From GCA-2861595 sp035536185 (GTDB taxonomy: Bacteria > Actinomycetota > Acidimicrobiia > Acidimicrobiales > GCA-2861595): a stretch of 64,000 bases of DNA. The stretch is taken from positions 25,033-89,032 of the forward strand of contig DATLOM010000026.1 in the NCBI GenBank assembly GCA_035536185.1, written 5' to 3'. This document shows, one piece after another, positions 18,664 to 28,438 of the stretch. Made by a program: the position numbers and the translations under genes. The notes under the pieces are model-generated. The model saw nothing but the letters and a program-made list of their open reading frames with translations. It ran no database searches and was not told where the DNA came from. Each line of letters starts with the position of its first letter. Positions within the stretch are counted from its first letter, which is position 1.

Positions 18664-18742
18664 CCGCTACCGCCCCAGAACGGCACGCGGTCCGCGCTCC
18701 AAAACCATGCGGCCGTAAGCAAAGCGCAGGCGCGCATCACCC
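18664..18742 (-). other. Short spacer with a vestige resembling a gene 3' end
   Basis: Read on the minus strand, the 20-odd bases before the TAG at about 18667 (encoding RAVLGR and stop) closely resemble the true end of the SDR gene next door, which also ends RAVLGR. This suggests a small duplicated remnant. Confidence 0.3.
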
Positions 18743-19687
18743 CTACCGCCCGAGGACGGCGCGCAGAGCGCCCTCCAGCTCGCGGTGGCGAAAGGTGTAG
18801 CCATCCGCCAAAAGCCGTGCCGGCAGGGCGCGCTGGCTGGCCAGCAGCTCGCCGGCCAGCTCACCGCCCAGCACGGTGGACAACGCCACGCGGGGGACCG
18901 GCAGCAACACCGGTCGGCGCAACACCCTCCCCAGCACCCGGGCCAGCTCGCCGGCGGTCACCGGCTCGGGCGCAGTAGCGTTGACCGGCCCGCTCAGGGA
19001 GTCGGAGCCGAGGGCATGCAGGATGGCCCCGACCTCGTCGTCGATCGAGACCCAGCTCGTGTACTGCTTCCCGTTGCCGAGCTTACCGCCGAGCCCCAGG
19101 CGGAACAGGGGGAGCTGCTTCTTGAGCGCCCCCCCGTGGGCCGACATCACGATACCGCTGCGGATGTTGACCACCCGGGTTCCCGCCTCGGCCGCCGGCG
19201 CCGTAGCCGCCTCCCAGTCACGGCACACTTCGGCGAGGAACCCGCTCCCGCCCGGGCTATCTTCGGTGAGAACCTCCGCACCGCGGTCGCCGTAGTAGCC
19301 GACGGCGGAGCCTGAGACCATCACCCGAGGCGGCGTGACCATCCGAGCGAAAGCCGTACAAAGAGCGTGAGTCGCGTCCACCCGGCTGCGGCGGATCAGC
19401 ACCTTGCGCTCGTCGCTCCATCGCTTGTCGCCGATGCCGGCGCCGGCCAGGTGCACCACGCCTTGGACGCCATCAGCGGCCGCCAGAGCTACCTCATCGA
19501 CAGTGCCCGCCTCCGGGTCCCAGACCACTTCGTGGTTGTCCACTCCGCCCCCGGCCGCCCCGCCGCCACCCCGCCCCCTGCCGGTCCTGCTCCTGGCGAG
19601 CCGCCTCACCGTGTGGCCTTCGGCCACCAGCGAGGCCACCACGGCCGAACCGATGAGGCCATGGGAGCCACTGACGAGGACGTTCAC
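18743..19687 (-). CDS. TIGR01777-family SDR epimerase-like protein (DUF1731 C-terminus)
   Basis: The 314-residue protein has an N-terminal NAD(P)-binding Rossmann motif of the atypical SDR type, VSGSHGLIGSAVVASL, and the TIGR01777 landmarks LAGAGIGDKRWSDERK and SGSAVGYYGDRG. The C-terminal DUF1731 segment includes ASQRALPARLLADGYTFRH. The family is related to nucleoside-diphosphate-sugar epimerases (YfcH-like) and its substrate is unknown. The start is placed at GTG 19687, where the Rossmann strand begins. No good Shine-Dalgarno or TANNNT motif supports it, so the start is uncertain. Confidence 0.88.
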   Translation of the reverse strand: MNVLVSGSHGLIGSAVVASLVAEGHTVRRLARSRTGRGRGGGGAAGGGVDNHEVVWDPEAGTVDEVALAAADGVQGVVHLAGAGIGDKRWSDERKVLIRRSRVDATHALCTAFARMVTPPRVMVSGSAVGYYGDRGAEVLTEDSPGGSGFLAEVCRDWEAATAPAAEAGTRVVNIRSGIVMSAHGGALKKQLPLFRLGLGGKLGNGKQYTSWVSIDDEVGAILHALGSDSLSGPVNATAPEPVTAGELARVLGRVLRRPVLLPVPRVALSTVLGGELAGELLASQRALPARLLADGYTFRHRELEGALRAVLGR

Positions 19688-19748
19688 CTTGTCATGGTCG
19701 CACCCGCCGCCGGTCACCCCCCACCCATGTGCCACCTCACCTCAGTTT

Positions 19749-19787
19749 CGAGTGCATAGGGGGCGGAAACGGCCCGCTATGTACTCG
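19749..19787. repeat. Inverted repeat, family A, copy 1
   Basis: Arms CGAGTGCATAGGGGGCGG and GGCCCGCTATGTACTCG pair imperfectly around AAAC. It lies 31 nt downstream of the vanW-like stop. The same core recurs at 34306 and 41403. Confidence 0.75.
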
Positions 19788-19818
19788 CAAGGGACCGCGT
19801 GCGGGTTATCCCCCGCCG

Positions 19819-21456
19819 TCAGGAGCAGTTGACCCCTTCGGCCGGCCGGTAGAGGGCCGACACGTGGTCCACCTTGGTCGTCCCGTCGGCGAGGAACCGC
19901 CGGGTCCGCTCCGTGCGCACGCGGGTGCAGGGGCCCCGAGCCGATCTGGTCTGGTTGGTCTGGGTGGCCTCGACCCACTTGGTGGAGTAGAGCGTCACGG
20001 TGATGCTCCTGTCTGTGTACGTCGGCCAGATCAACACGCCATAAGGGCTCGGGTTGCGGATCTTCAGGTCGGGGTGGGGGTACGACAACGTGGCCTCCCG
20101 GCCATACGGGTAACGGCCGATCACCAGGCTGTGCGACTGGTACTCGGCGAACTCGAGACCGGCCAGGAACGCTGCGTTGAACGTCGTGGTGGCGAACTGG
20201 GAGATGCCCCCGCCGACGGAATCGGTGAATCGGCCGTCCTCGATCACGCCGGCCTCTACGAAGCCCTTCTCCCGAGTGCGCTTTCCCACGAAGTCGTTGA
20301 CCGAGAACGTCTTGCCTGGCGGGATCACCTGACCCCGGAGGAGGTCGGAGATGCGGTGGATGTTGTGGACCCTCGGCTCCCGCGGCTTGTGGTTCGTGGT
20401 GAAGGTGCCCACCGGCTCCTTGATCCCCAAGGCCTCGGCGTCGGCCGTCGACAGTTTCGGGTCGACCCGCCGGAGCGGCACCTGCACAGGGTCCCGCCGG
20501 CCCGACCGCAGGGCCTGCTCGATCCGCCCGCCGGCCACCGGGGAGCAGCAGACGGATCCCGGCCTGCCCGGAACGATGCGCACGGTGCCGTCGACCACGT
20601 CGAAGGCCGTCTCCACCGCCGGCGCCCCCGCCTTTGTGAGGAGCTTGCCGAGGTCTTCGGCCACCTTCTCACCGTCGACGGTCAGGCGCAGCCCGGCATC
20701 GGTGGGTTCGCTGCCCAGCCACGAGCGCAGCATGGCCACGCCGACCTGGGCCCGATCGTCGTCGACGGTGACCACGATCGGCCGCACGGCGAGCAGCTCG
20801 CCCTCCTGGGCCAGGCGGGCGGCGTCGGCCTCGGTGAACCGCGGCGCCACCGGCCCCCGTTCGATCTCCACCACCACAGGGATGGCCTTGGCTGCCGCCT
20901 CCGGCAGGTCGGCGATGACCGTGGCCGCGTCGATGCCCGTACCCGGCTTTCCCTCCACCGGCACGAGCTTGCCCTTCTCGGCGCGGATGCCCGGTTCCGT
21001 GGGTGGCACACGGTTCGTGTCCTTGGCGGCAACGACGTTGTACACCGACGCCGGGTCCACCTTTATTCGTATCGGCGAGCGCCGGGAGCCCACGACGCTG
21101 GTCACCCATCCGGTCAGGCGGTCCAGCACCGGCCCGTCCCGGCCCACGTCGAGCGCGGCCTGGACGGTAGCGTTCTGCTCCAGGGACAGTCGGAAGTCGG
21201 CGGCGCTGGTGATGAAGCCGCCGCCGGGCGCGTCCACCCGCACCGACGTCTTGGCGTACCGCTCGGCGAGAAGGGCCACCTCCTTCGACAGCGCCGGCCG
21301 GTCGAGGCCACCGACGTCGCGGCCGGCCAGCGTCACGTTGCGCAGCACCTTCCCCTCGTGGCGGTTGGTGTCGACCATCCACCCCACCACCAGGAGCAGG
21401 AGCAGGCCCGCCGCGGCACCAAAGGCGCGTAAGACGAATCTTTTGACGGTACGCAT
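19819..21456 (-). CDS. VanW-family protein with peptidoglycan-binding-like domains
   Basis: This 545-residue membrane-anchored protein has an N-terminal helix (GAAAGLLLLLVVGWMV), two PG_binding_4-like repeats (about 35-300), and a VanW domain (about 365-490) with PPGKTFSVNDFVGKRT, GGGISQFATTTFNAAF and SYPHPDLKIRNPS. VanW proteins accompany some vancomycin-resistance clusters, but most, like this one, are stand-alone envelope proteins of unknown role. ATG 21456 has GGAAG 6 nt upstream; an ATG at 21471 is also in frame. A family A inverted repeat follows the stop. Confidence 0.9.
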   Translation of the reverse strand: MRTVKRFVLRAFGAAAGLLLLLVVGWMVDTNRHEGKVLRNVTLAGRDVGGLDRPALSKEVALLAERYAKTSVRVDAPGGGFITSAADFRLSLEQNATVQAALDVGRDGPVLDRLTGWVTSVVGSRRSPIRIKVDPASVYNVVAAKDTNRVPPTEPGIRAEKGKLVPVEGKPGTGIDAATVIADLPEAAAKAIPVVVEIERGPVAPRFTEADAARLAQEGELLAVRPIVVTVDDDRAQVGVAMLRSWLGSEPTDAGLRLTVDGEKVAEDLGKLLTKAGAPAVETAFDVVDGTVRIVPGRPGSVCCSPVAGGRIEQALRSGRRDPVQVPLRRVDPKLSTADAEALGIKEPVGTFTTNHKPREPRVHNIHRISDLLRGQVIPPGKTFSVNDFVGKRTREKGFVEAGVIEDGRFTDSVGGGISQFATTTFNAAFLAGLEFAEYQSHSLVIGRYPYGREATLSYPHPDLKIRNPSPYGVLIWPTYTDRSITVTLYSTKWVEATQTNQTRSARGPCTRVRTERTRRFLADGTTKVDHVSALYRPAEGVNCS

Positions 21457-21519
21457 GGAGGCTTCCAACATTGCACGTCCGCGCCCGCTACGGGGTGACG
21501 GTGACGCGGATCAGTACGC

Positions 21520-22257
21520 CTAACGCCCCCGCTCGTCGCCCCACACGAGGATGTGCAACCGCGACGTGAGGTTCCAGCCCTGGGCCAGCACCGGCGCGGC
21601 CAGCTGCTGCATGCCGGCGATCACCGTCGAGGCGTCGGTACCCTCGGGCATCACCCACACCGGCTCGAGCCGGCACTGGCCGACGATGGCCTCGATCTCG
21701 TCGAGGTCACCGGTACTGCAGGCCACGAACTTGAACACGGCTCGGCCTGTGGCCTGGAACTGCTCCAGCACGGCCGGTCTGAACCGGCGCTCCACCGCCA
21801 TCCCCGAGCTGGCCAGCTTCGGCGACACGTTCCACTGGTCGACCAGCCCCTCGGCCAGCGCCGGGGCGATGGTGCCCGCCGTCTCCACCTCCACCCGCCG
21901 GCCCCTCGCCTTCAGCTCCTCCAGGAGGGATGGGAGGTGGCGCTGCTGCAGGAGCGGCTCGCCTCCGGTCACCACCACCATGGGCACCGACATGGTGTCG
22001 AGGCGGTCCAGCACCTCCGCCACCGTGAAGCTGTGCAGCTCCACCGCCGGGTCGTGCTGCTCCCAGTCCCAGGTGTGACGGCTGTCGCAGAACGAGCACG
22101 AAAGGTTGCACCGGCCCAACCGCACGAACCCGGACCTCTGCCCGGAGGACGGCCCCTCCCCCTGAAAGGTCGGCCCGAACACCTCGCTCACTACGAGCGT
22201 CGCCACCTCGGTGCCGGCACCCCCCGTCGTTGCACTGTCGGCGCCGGTCAGGCTCAC
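21520..22257 (-). CDS. queE: 7-carboxy-7-deazaguanine synthase QueE
   Basis: This radical-SAM enzyme converts 6-carboxytetrahydropterin to 7-carboxy-7-deazaguanine in the preQ0 pathway. The 245-residue protein has the substrate loop VFGPTFQGEGPSSGQRSGFV and the cluster motif CNLSCSFCD, a CxxxCxxC. VTGGEPLLQ is the SAM-contacting GGE motif. The GTG start at 22257 shares GTGA with the queC stop, which sets the start. It is the third gene of the queD-queC-queE operon. Confidence 0.95.
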   Translation of the reverse strand: MSLTGADSATTGGAGTEVATLVVSEVFGPTFQGEGPSSGQRSGFVRLGRCNLSCSFCDSRHTWDWEQHDPAVELHSFTVAEVLDRLDTMSVPMVVVTGGEPLLQQRHLPSLLEELKARGRRVEVETAGTIAPALAEGLVDQWNVSPKLASSGMAVERRFRPAVLEQFQATGRAVFKFVACSTGDLDEIEAIVGQCRLEPVWVMPEGTDASTVIAGMQQLAAPVLAQGWNLTSRLHILVWGDERGR

Positions 22258-22982
22258 GCCGGCGCCTCGTCGACCACGCCGGCTTCGGCGAAGCCCTTGG
22301 CCCGCAGCGAGCAGGCGTCGCACTGGCGGCAGGGGAGGGGGCCACCGCCGTAGCAGGACCAGGTGAGATGTAGAGGCGCGCCCAGGCGCCGCCCGATCCC
22401 CACTATCTCCGCCTTGGACCTGTCGATGAGCGGCGTCCGGATGTCGACCGGGTTGCCCTCCACGCCCCGCTTCAGCCCCAGGGCGGCCACGGTCCGGAAG
22501 GCGGCGATGAACTCCGGGCGGCAGTCGGGATAGCCGCTGTAGTCGAGGGCGTTCACCCCGAGGTAGATGGCGTCGGCCTCCCGGGCCTCGGCGATGCCGG
22601 TGGCCACGGACAGGAAGATCAGGTTGCGAGCGGGCACGTAGGTGACAGGGATGCCGGCGCTGCCCGGCGCCTCAGCGCCGCCGACCCGCTCCGCCCCGTT
22701 GGTCGAGGCCGCCGACTCCGACGACCCGGCAGGAGCCGCCGCCGGCACGTCGATCCGGCTGTCGGTCAGGGCCGAACCGCCCCACGCCGACAGGTCGAGG
22801 CGCACCACCAGGTGCTCGGCCCCGTAGAGGCCGGCCAACGTGGCCGCCCGTCCCAGCTCGATGCGGTGGCGCTGGCCGTAGTCGAAGGTGACGGCGAGCA
22901 GGATCTCGTGCTCGTCGCGGGCCAGGGCCAGGCACACGGCGGAGTCCAGCCCGCCGGACAGCACCACCAGCCCGGAGCTCAT
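22254..22982 (-). CDS. queC: 7-cyano-7-deazaguanine synthase QueC
   Basis: This ATP-dependent enzyme makes preQ0 from 7-carboxy-7-deazaguanine and ammonia. The 242-residue protein has the PP-loop SGGLDS near the N-terminus and a zinc site at the C-terminus formed by CYGGGPLPCRQCDAC. Residues about 75-110 contain an Ala/Ser-rich insertion (AAAPAGSSESAAS) compared with typical QueC. It overlaps queD and queE by 4 nt each. Confidence 0.95.
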   Translation of the reverse strand: MSSGLVVLSGGLDSAVCLALARDEHEILLAVTFDYGQRHRIELGRAATLAGLYGAEHLVVRLDLSAWGGSALTDSRIDVPAAAPAGSSESAASTNGAERVGGAEAPGSAGIPVTYVPARNLIFLSVATGIAEAREADAIYLGVNALDYSGYPDCRPEFIAAFRTVAALGLKRGVEGNPVDIRTPLIDRSKAEIVGIGRRLGAPLHLTWSCYGGGPLPCRQCDACSLRAKGFAEAGVVDEAPA

Positions 22983-23329
22983 CGGCAGAGGATCTCCACC
23001 GACGACTCCGGCGTCTCCCAGAGACGCAGGCGAACGAGAGCCAGACCGGCTGCTTCGAGGTGCTTCCAGGTGTCCTGGGCCAGCAGCTCGGCCGTGGGGT
23101 TCTCCATGAGGTCGTTGAGGAACCGGTGGTCGAACCGCTCCAGCACCTCACGGCGCACCACGGTGCTCAGGTCGTCGAAATCCAGGACGATACCGTTCTC
23201 GTCCAGCGGACCTTCGACGCTCACCTCGAGTCGATAGGTGTGGCCGTGGAGGCGCCGGCACTTGCCGGGGTGCCACGGCAGCTCATGAGCTGCGTCGAAG
23301 GTGAACGAACGGGTGACCCGTGTGCGCAT
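22979..23329 (-). CDS. queD: 6-carboxytetrahydropterin synthase QueD
   Basis: This 116-residue enzyme converts dihydroneopterin triphosphate to 6-carboxytetrahydropterin. Zinc-binding histidines are in FDAAHELPW and RLHGHTYRL, and the catalytic Cys is in GKCRRLHGH. FDHRFLNDL and ENPTAE are typical later motifs. It is the first gene of the preQ0 operon. A TAGCCT hexamer 8 nt before the ATG, with no Shine-Dalgarno, suggests leaderless expression. No GTP cyclohydrolase gene is in the window. Confidence 0.95.
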   Translation of the reverse strand: MRTRVTRSFTFDAAHELPWHPGKCRRLHGHTYRLEVSVEGPLDENGIVLDFDDLSTVVRREVLERFDHRFLNDLMENPTAELLAQDTWKHLEAAGLALVRLRLWETPESSVEILCR

Positions 23330-23337
23330 ACCGAAAG

Positions 23338-23343
23338 AGGCTA
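23338..23343 (-). promoter_or_regulatory. Leaderless -10 (TAGCCT) for queDCE
   Basis: The hexamer ends 8 nt before the queD ATG and no ribosome-binding site is present, so the transcript probably begins at the start codon. Confidence 0.5.
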
Positions 23344-23432
23344 CGCCTACGGGTGGGGGTCAAATCCTGGCCGCCAGTGTCGAGGCCGGCGAGTCGGTGG
23401 TGCGGTGGCAGGCGTGGGGGCCTGTGACGGGC

Positions 23433-24608
23433 CTACCGGTGAGCCGGAATGCGAGCCTCTACGTCCTGAGCAGTCGCAGTAGTTGAGCCGATTGCCCGCC
23501 AGTCCGGCGGCGAGCCGGGTAGCTCTTCCCACCGCGGCGCATAGTGCTCGAGGAACACCTGACCGACGAGCTCGCCGCGGCTCCGGACTCCGGTCTTCTC
23601 GAAGATCGACTTGAGGTGGTCCTGCACCGTGTACGCCGAGACGCTGAGCTTGCTGGACATCTGCTTGGTGGACAGGCCCTGCAGGCACAGCCTGGTCACC
23701 TGGCACTCTCTGGGCGACAGCCCGTAGGCAAGGGCCACGAGCGGGGCGACCTCGTTGGGAGCGGCGGACTGGATGATGACGGCGGTTCGGTCGCCGGTGC
23801 CGTCACGGCCGGCGAGGCGGGTGCCGTAGAGCAGGAGCCAGTTACCCGACCGCGTCTGCACCCGCGACCTCGCGCCGGCACGGAGCGGGTCCTGTCCGGC
23901 CCCGCAGGCACGGGCCCGGCCGGCGACGACCTGGACCATCTTCGACTCAGCAGGGGTGGCCGGCGAAGGAATCTCGACCATCTCCTCGATCCACCGCTCA
24001 GCGGCGGGCGAGATGGACTCTGCGTTGCCGTGCTCGTCGAAGACGACCACGCCGGGCCCGTCCTCTTGATGTTGATCGGTCGTGAGCGCGGTCGTCAGTA
24101 GCGCCCGCCGGAAGGCGACGGCGATCGGATGGCAGAGCGATGAGAGGAAGACCACGTCCTCCTCGGTGAACCACGGTTCGCCGTCGTCCCGGAGAAACCC
24201 GGCCGAACCCCAGTAGGTGCCGTCCGCCACGAAGGAGCCCCGCAGCTCGTCGGCGATGCCGTACGCCTCCCGCGAGCGGTGCCGGGCACTGCGGGAGATG
24301 TCGCCGTGGGTGGCCAGGCTGGTCGCCCCGGCCAACCGCCCGCTCTGGGCGAGGAAGGACCACTTGTTCACGTCGTCGAGGACGTACTCGTGCTTGGCCA
24401 GCCAGGATCCGGAGCAGGTGATGCCCTGGTTGACACTCCCAGTGAGCAGCACCGTGCCCGGGTCGATCGTGTGCCAGCAGCTCCTCTGAAACGGGATGAC
24501 CCGGCGGATGATCTCGGTTGCCTGGGCAGAGAACCCGACCCAGTCCAGGCCCTCGTCGGCCAGCCTGACCAGGGCGGCGCGGGTGCGGTTCAAGCGGTCC
24601 TGGTTCAC
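23433..24608 (-). CDS. LuxR-family transcriptional regulator with GAF-like sensor region
   Basis: The 391-residue protein ends with a LuxR helix-turn-helix (about 290-355): LSPRECQVTRLCLQGLSTKQ followed by VSAYTVQDHLKSIFEKTGV. The N-terminal two thirds looks like a GAF-type ligand-sensing region, with no receiver Asp pattern. It is divergent from the methyltransferase gene at 24776 with a shared 167-bp promoter region, so it may control that gene. The GTG start has TACGGT 7 nt upstream. The ligand is unknown. Confidence 0.88.
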   Translation of the reverse strand: MNQDRLNRTRAALVRLADEGLDWVGFSAQATEIIRRVIPFQRSCWHTIDPGTVLLTGSVNQGITCSGSWLAKHEYVLDDVNKWSFLAQSGRLAGATSLATHGDISRSARHRSREAYGIADELRGSFVADGTYWGSAGFLRDDGEPWFTEEDVVFLSSLCHPIAVAFRRALLTTALTTDQHQEDGPGVVVFDEHGNAESISPAAERWIEEMVEIPSPATPAESKMVQVVAGRARACGAGQDPLRAGARSRVQTRSGNWLLLYGTRLAGRDGTGDRTAVIIQSAAPNEVAPLVALAYGLSPRECQVTRLCLQGLSTKQMSSKLSVSAYTVQDHLKSIFEKTGVRSRGELVGQVFLEHYAPRWEELPGSPPDWRAIGSTTATAQDVEARIPAHR

Positions 24609-24615
24609 CGCAGAA

Positions 24616-24621
24616 ACCGTA
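24616..24621 (-). promoter_or_regulatory. Leaderless -10 (TACGGT) for the LuxR regulator
   Basis: The hexamer is 7 nt from the GTG at 24608 and no Shine-Dalgarno is seen. Confidence 0.5.
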
Positions 24622-24775
24622 CCTCTGGGAAGACGGTGGAACTACCCCAGGATTCTGGGATGCCTGGGCGGCGATTACCCGCAGATGTGGGATTGGCCCT
24701 CCGCCCGTCCTGGCTCACGATGGGCGCTACCAGCACAAGCCGTGCCGGTTCAGACCACTGACGAAGGAGCTTTCT

Positions 24776-25807
24776 GTGAGCACGACGACGACGACAGCCG
24801 ATCGGACCGAAACCACGACGACCAAGGCCGGTGTGAACCCGGAGCCCATCATGCGGCTCGCATCCGGGTTCATGGCCGCCAAGCACCTCTTTGCCGCCAA
24901 CGAGCTCGGGATGTTCGAAGCTCTCGGCGAATCCCCCGCAAACCTCGATGCCCTGGCCGCCCGCACCGGGCTCACCCCAAGGGCGGCCCGGATCAGTGCC
25001 GACGCCATGGTGGCCCTGGGCCTGCTCGAGCGGGAGGGCGACACCTATCGCAACGGTGAAGTGGCGGCGACGTACCTGGCCGGGCGGACGCCGGCCGACC
25101 TGCGCCCGTTCCTCCGCTTCTGGGACAAGATCAGCTACCCGGCCTGGATCGGGTTCGCTGACGCTCTCGGCAGCGCGCCGGCGCAAGAGGTCTTCGACCT
25201 GGATGACGAGTCGCAGCAGATCGTGTCGGCGGGGATCGAGGCCGTGCTGGCCGGCCCGGCCAGGGCGCTGCTGGAGACGTTCGATTTCGCTCCTCACCGG
25301 CGCCTACTCGACATCGGGGGCGGCACAGGCTCGTGGACGATCGCCGTCGCCCAGCGGCACCCTCACCTCGAGGCCACCGTCGTGGACCTACCGGTCGTCG
25401 TCCCCATGGCCCGCCAGCGGATCGCCGACGCCGGTCTCGCCGCGCGGGTAAGGGCAGAGGTCGGTGACGTCATGGCAGGCGACCTTCCCACGGGCTACGA
25501 CGTCTTCCTGGTGGCCAACCTCATCCACTACTGGACGCCCGGGGACAACCTCGCCCTCCTGGAGCGTGTACGCAGCGCCGCCGAACCAGGATCTCGGCTC
25601 CTCCTCGCCGACTTCTGGACCGACGCGACCCATACCGAGCCGCTCTTCGCCGCCCTGATGGCCGGTGAGTTTGCTGCCCAGTTGCGTGACGGTGACGTCT
25701 ACAGCGTGGACGAGGTCAGGGGCTGGCTGCAGGCAAGCGGCTGGCGGTTCATCGAGCACACCACCCTGGCCGGCCCGCAGAGCCTGATCGTGGCTGAAGC
25801 CGTGTAG
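24776..25807 (+). CDS. SAM-dependent O-methyltransferase (COMT-like)
   Basis: The 343-residue protein has an N-terminal winged-helix dimerisation domain (about 20-100, with LDALAARTGLTPRAARISAD) and a C-terminal Rossmann methyltransferase domain. SAM motifs are LLDIGGGTGSWTIAVAQRHP, VVDLPVVV and VGDVMAGDLP. This resembles plant COMT-type and polyketide-tailoring O-methyltransferases, so a small-molecule hydroxyl substrate is likely but unidentified. GAAGGAG lies 6 nt upstream of GTG 24776. The first 18 residues are Thr-rich and probably disordered. It is divergent from a LuxR regulator. Confidence 0.88.
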   Translation: MSTTTTTADRTETTTTKAGVNPEPIMRLASGFMAAKHLFAANELGMFEALGESPANLDALAARTGLTPRAARISADAMVALGLLEREGDTYRNGEVAATYLAGRTPADLRPFLRFWDKISYPAWIGFADALGSAPAQEVFDLDDESQQIVSAGIEAVLAGPARALLETFDFAPHRRLLDIGGGTGSWTIAVAQRHPHLEATVVDLPVVVPMARQRIADAGLAARVRAEVGDVMAGDLPTGYDVFLVANLIHYWTPGDNLALLERVRSAAEPGSRLLLADFWTDATHTEPLFAALMAGEFAAQLRDGDVYSVDEVRGWLQASGWRFIEHTTLAGPQSLIVAEAV

Positions 25808-25852
25808 AGACGATGCCAGATCAAGGGGGAGAGGCTTTCCCCCGTTTGATGC

Positions 25853-26077
25853 TCAGGCCGTGGGGCCGTAGGGCTCGCCGGCCTCTACGTAGCACGGGGC
25901 GTGGAAGTGCTCCACCCTGGCCCAAGTGCCCTTCACGTAGACGTTGGCGATGACCTGACGGAGCTGGGCCCGGGCGGCGAACTTCACGGCCGCACCGCAG
26001 TGCTTGCACATGGCCGAGTTCCCGGGCTCCACCAACCGTTCGACAGCTCTGCTCTTCTGCACAGTCGCGCTCACCAT
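25853..26077 (-). CDS. Small conserved actinobacterial protein with CxxC zinc-ribbon-like motif
   Basis: The 74-residue protein contains AMCKHCGAAVKFAARAQLRQ and, later, VEHFHAPCYVEAGEPYGP. Two cysteines in CKHC with a downstream His/Cys cluster could bind zinc. I recognise this as a conserved hypothetical common in actinobacteria, without known function. The ATG at 26077 is preceded by AGGGG; the GTG one codon later is an alternative. Confidence 0.75.
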   Translation of the reverse strand: MVSATVQKSRAVERLVEPGNSAMCKHCGAAVKFAARAQLRQVIANVYVKGTWARVEHFHAPCYVEAGEPYGPTA

Positions 26078-26240
26078 GCCCCTGTATCGGCAGATCGAGC
26101 CACGTTCGTGAGCCTTCTGAGCAGATTCTGCCCTCCTGAGATTGACGTGCGGCCGAAAAGATGTGATGGTTGACGTGCGTCGGGGAGCGGGTGCGTCCGC
26201 CGTGCACCTGCCCCCGGCGCTCTGACCGCCGGCCGGGCCC
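26078..26240. other. Intergenic region without recognised features
   Basis: Nothing convincing is seen on either strand apart from the probable promoter for the minus-strand gene at 25853-26077. Confidence 0.4.
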
Positions 26241-26621
26241 TCAATCCCGCTCGCTCGACGGGGCCGCCGCAGGCCCGCCGGGGTGGCCGGAACCGCCCCG
26301 ACCCAGCCGCACGGCCTCGGACACGAGGTCCCGCACCTGGTCCTCGGGGGCTCCCTGGCCGACGATCCGCCGGATCAGCTGCTCCACCTTGGCCGCCTGG
26401 GCCTCGTCCACCACCAGCGCACGGTCGCCGCCGTTGCCACCACGGGCCGCGACCCCCGAGGTGACGGCCGTCGCCACCATGGCGCAGAGCACGGCGACGG
26501 CGGTGACGAGGCCGAAGGTCAGCGCCGCGCCCGTGCTGGCGGCGATGGAGCTGGCGATCATGCCGGCGATCCCGCCGGCGCAGATGGCCAGCACGATGCG
26601 GCGCACGGCCTTGGCGCTCAT
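26241..26621 (-). CDS. Small membrane protein, hypothetical
   Basis: This 126-residue protein has two hydrophobic segments (about 8-32, VLAICAGGIAGMIASSIAAS, and 35-58, FGLVTAVAVLCAMVATAV) and a cytosolic tail with a predicted helix, AAKVEQLIRRIVGQG. Codon bias matches its neighbours. It is directly downstream of ettA on the same strand and may be co-transcribed with it. No family is recognised. Confidence 0.65.
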   Translation of the reverse strand: MSAKAVRRIVLAICAGGIAGMIASSIAASTGAALTFGLVTAVAVLCAMVATAVTSGVAARGGNGGDRALVVDEAQAAKVEQLIRRIVGQGAPEDQVRDLVSEAVRLGRGGSGHPGGPAAAPSSERD

Positions 26622-26693
26622 CGCCGCGTGCCAGCCACCTCAGTGGGCTCCCGCCGGAGCGGGGCAGGTCTCCGCCGCCTGCTCGGGCTGCAC

Positions 26694-28373
<1,680 letters not shown>

Positions 28374-28383
28374 GACGGCCGCG

Positions 28384-28389
28384 ACCGTA
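28384..28389 (-). promoter_or_regulatory. Candidate -10 (TACGGT) for ettA
   Basis: The hexamer is 10 nt from the ettA ATG at 28373; no Shine-Dalgarno is visible. Confidence 0.4.
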
Positions 28390-28424
28390 CTGGCCCCCCC
28401 GGAGGTGGCGATTGGGGGCGGGCC

Positions 28425-28430
28425 TAGGGT
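28425..28430 (+). promoter_or_regulatory. Leaderless -10 (TAGGGT) for the membrane protein gene
   Basis: The hexamer ends 8 nt before the ATG at 28439. Confidence 0.5.
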
Positions 28431-28438
28431 GGGACACC

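Noticed and set aside
23355..23385. GGGTCAAATCCTGG resembles a tRNA T-arm and acceptor end
   Set aside because: No matching 5' acceptor strand, D-arm or anticodon arm is found upstream, so it is not a tRNA.
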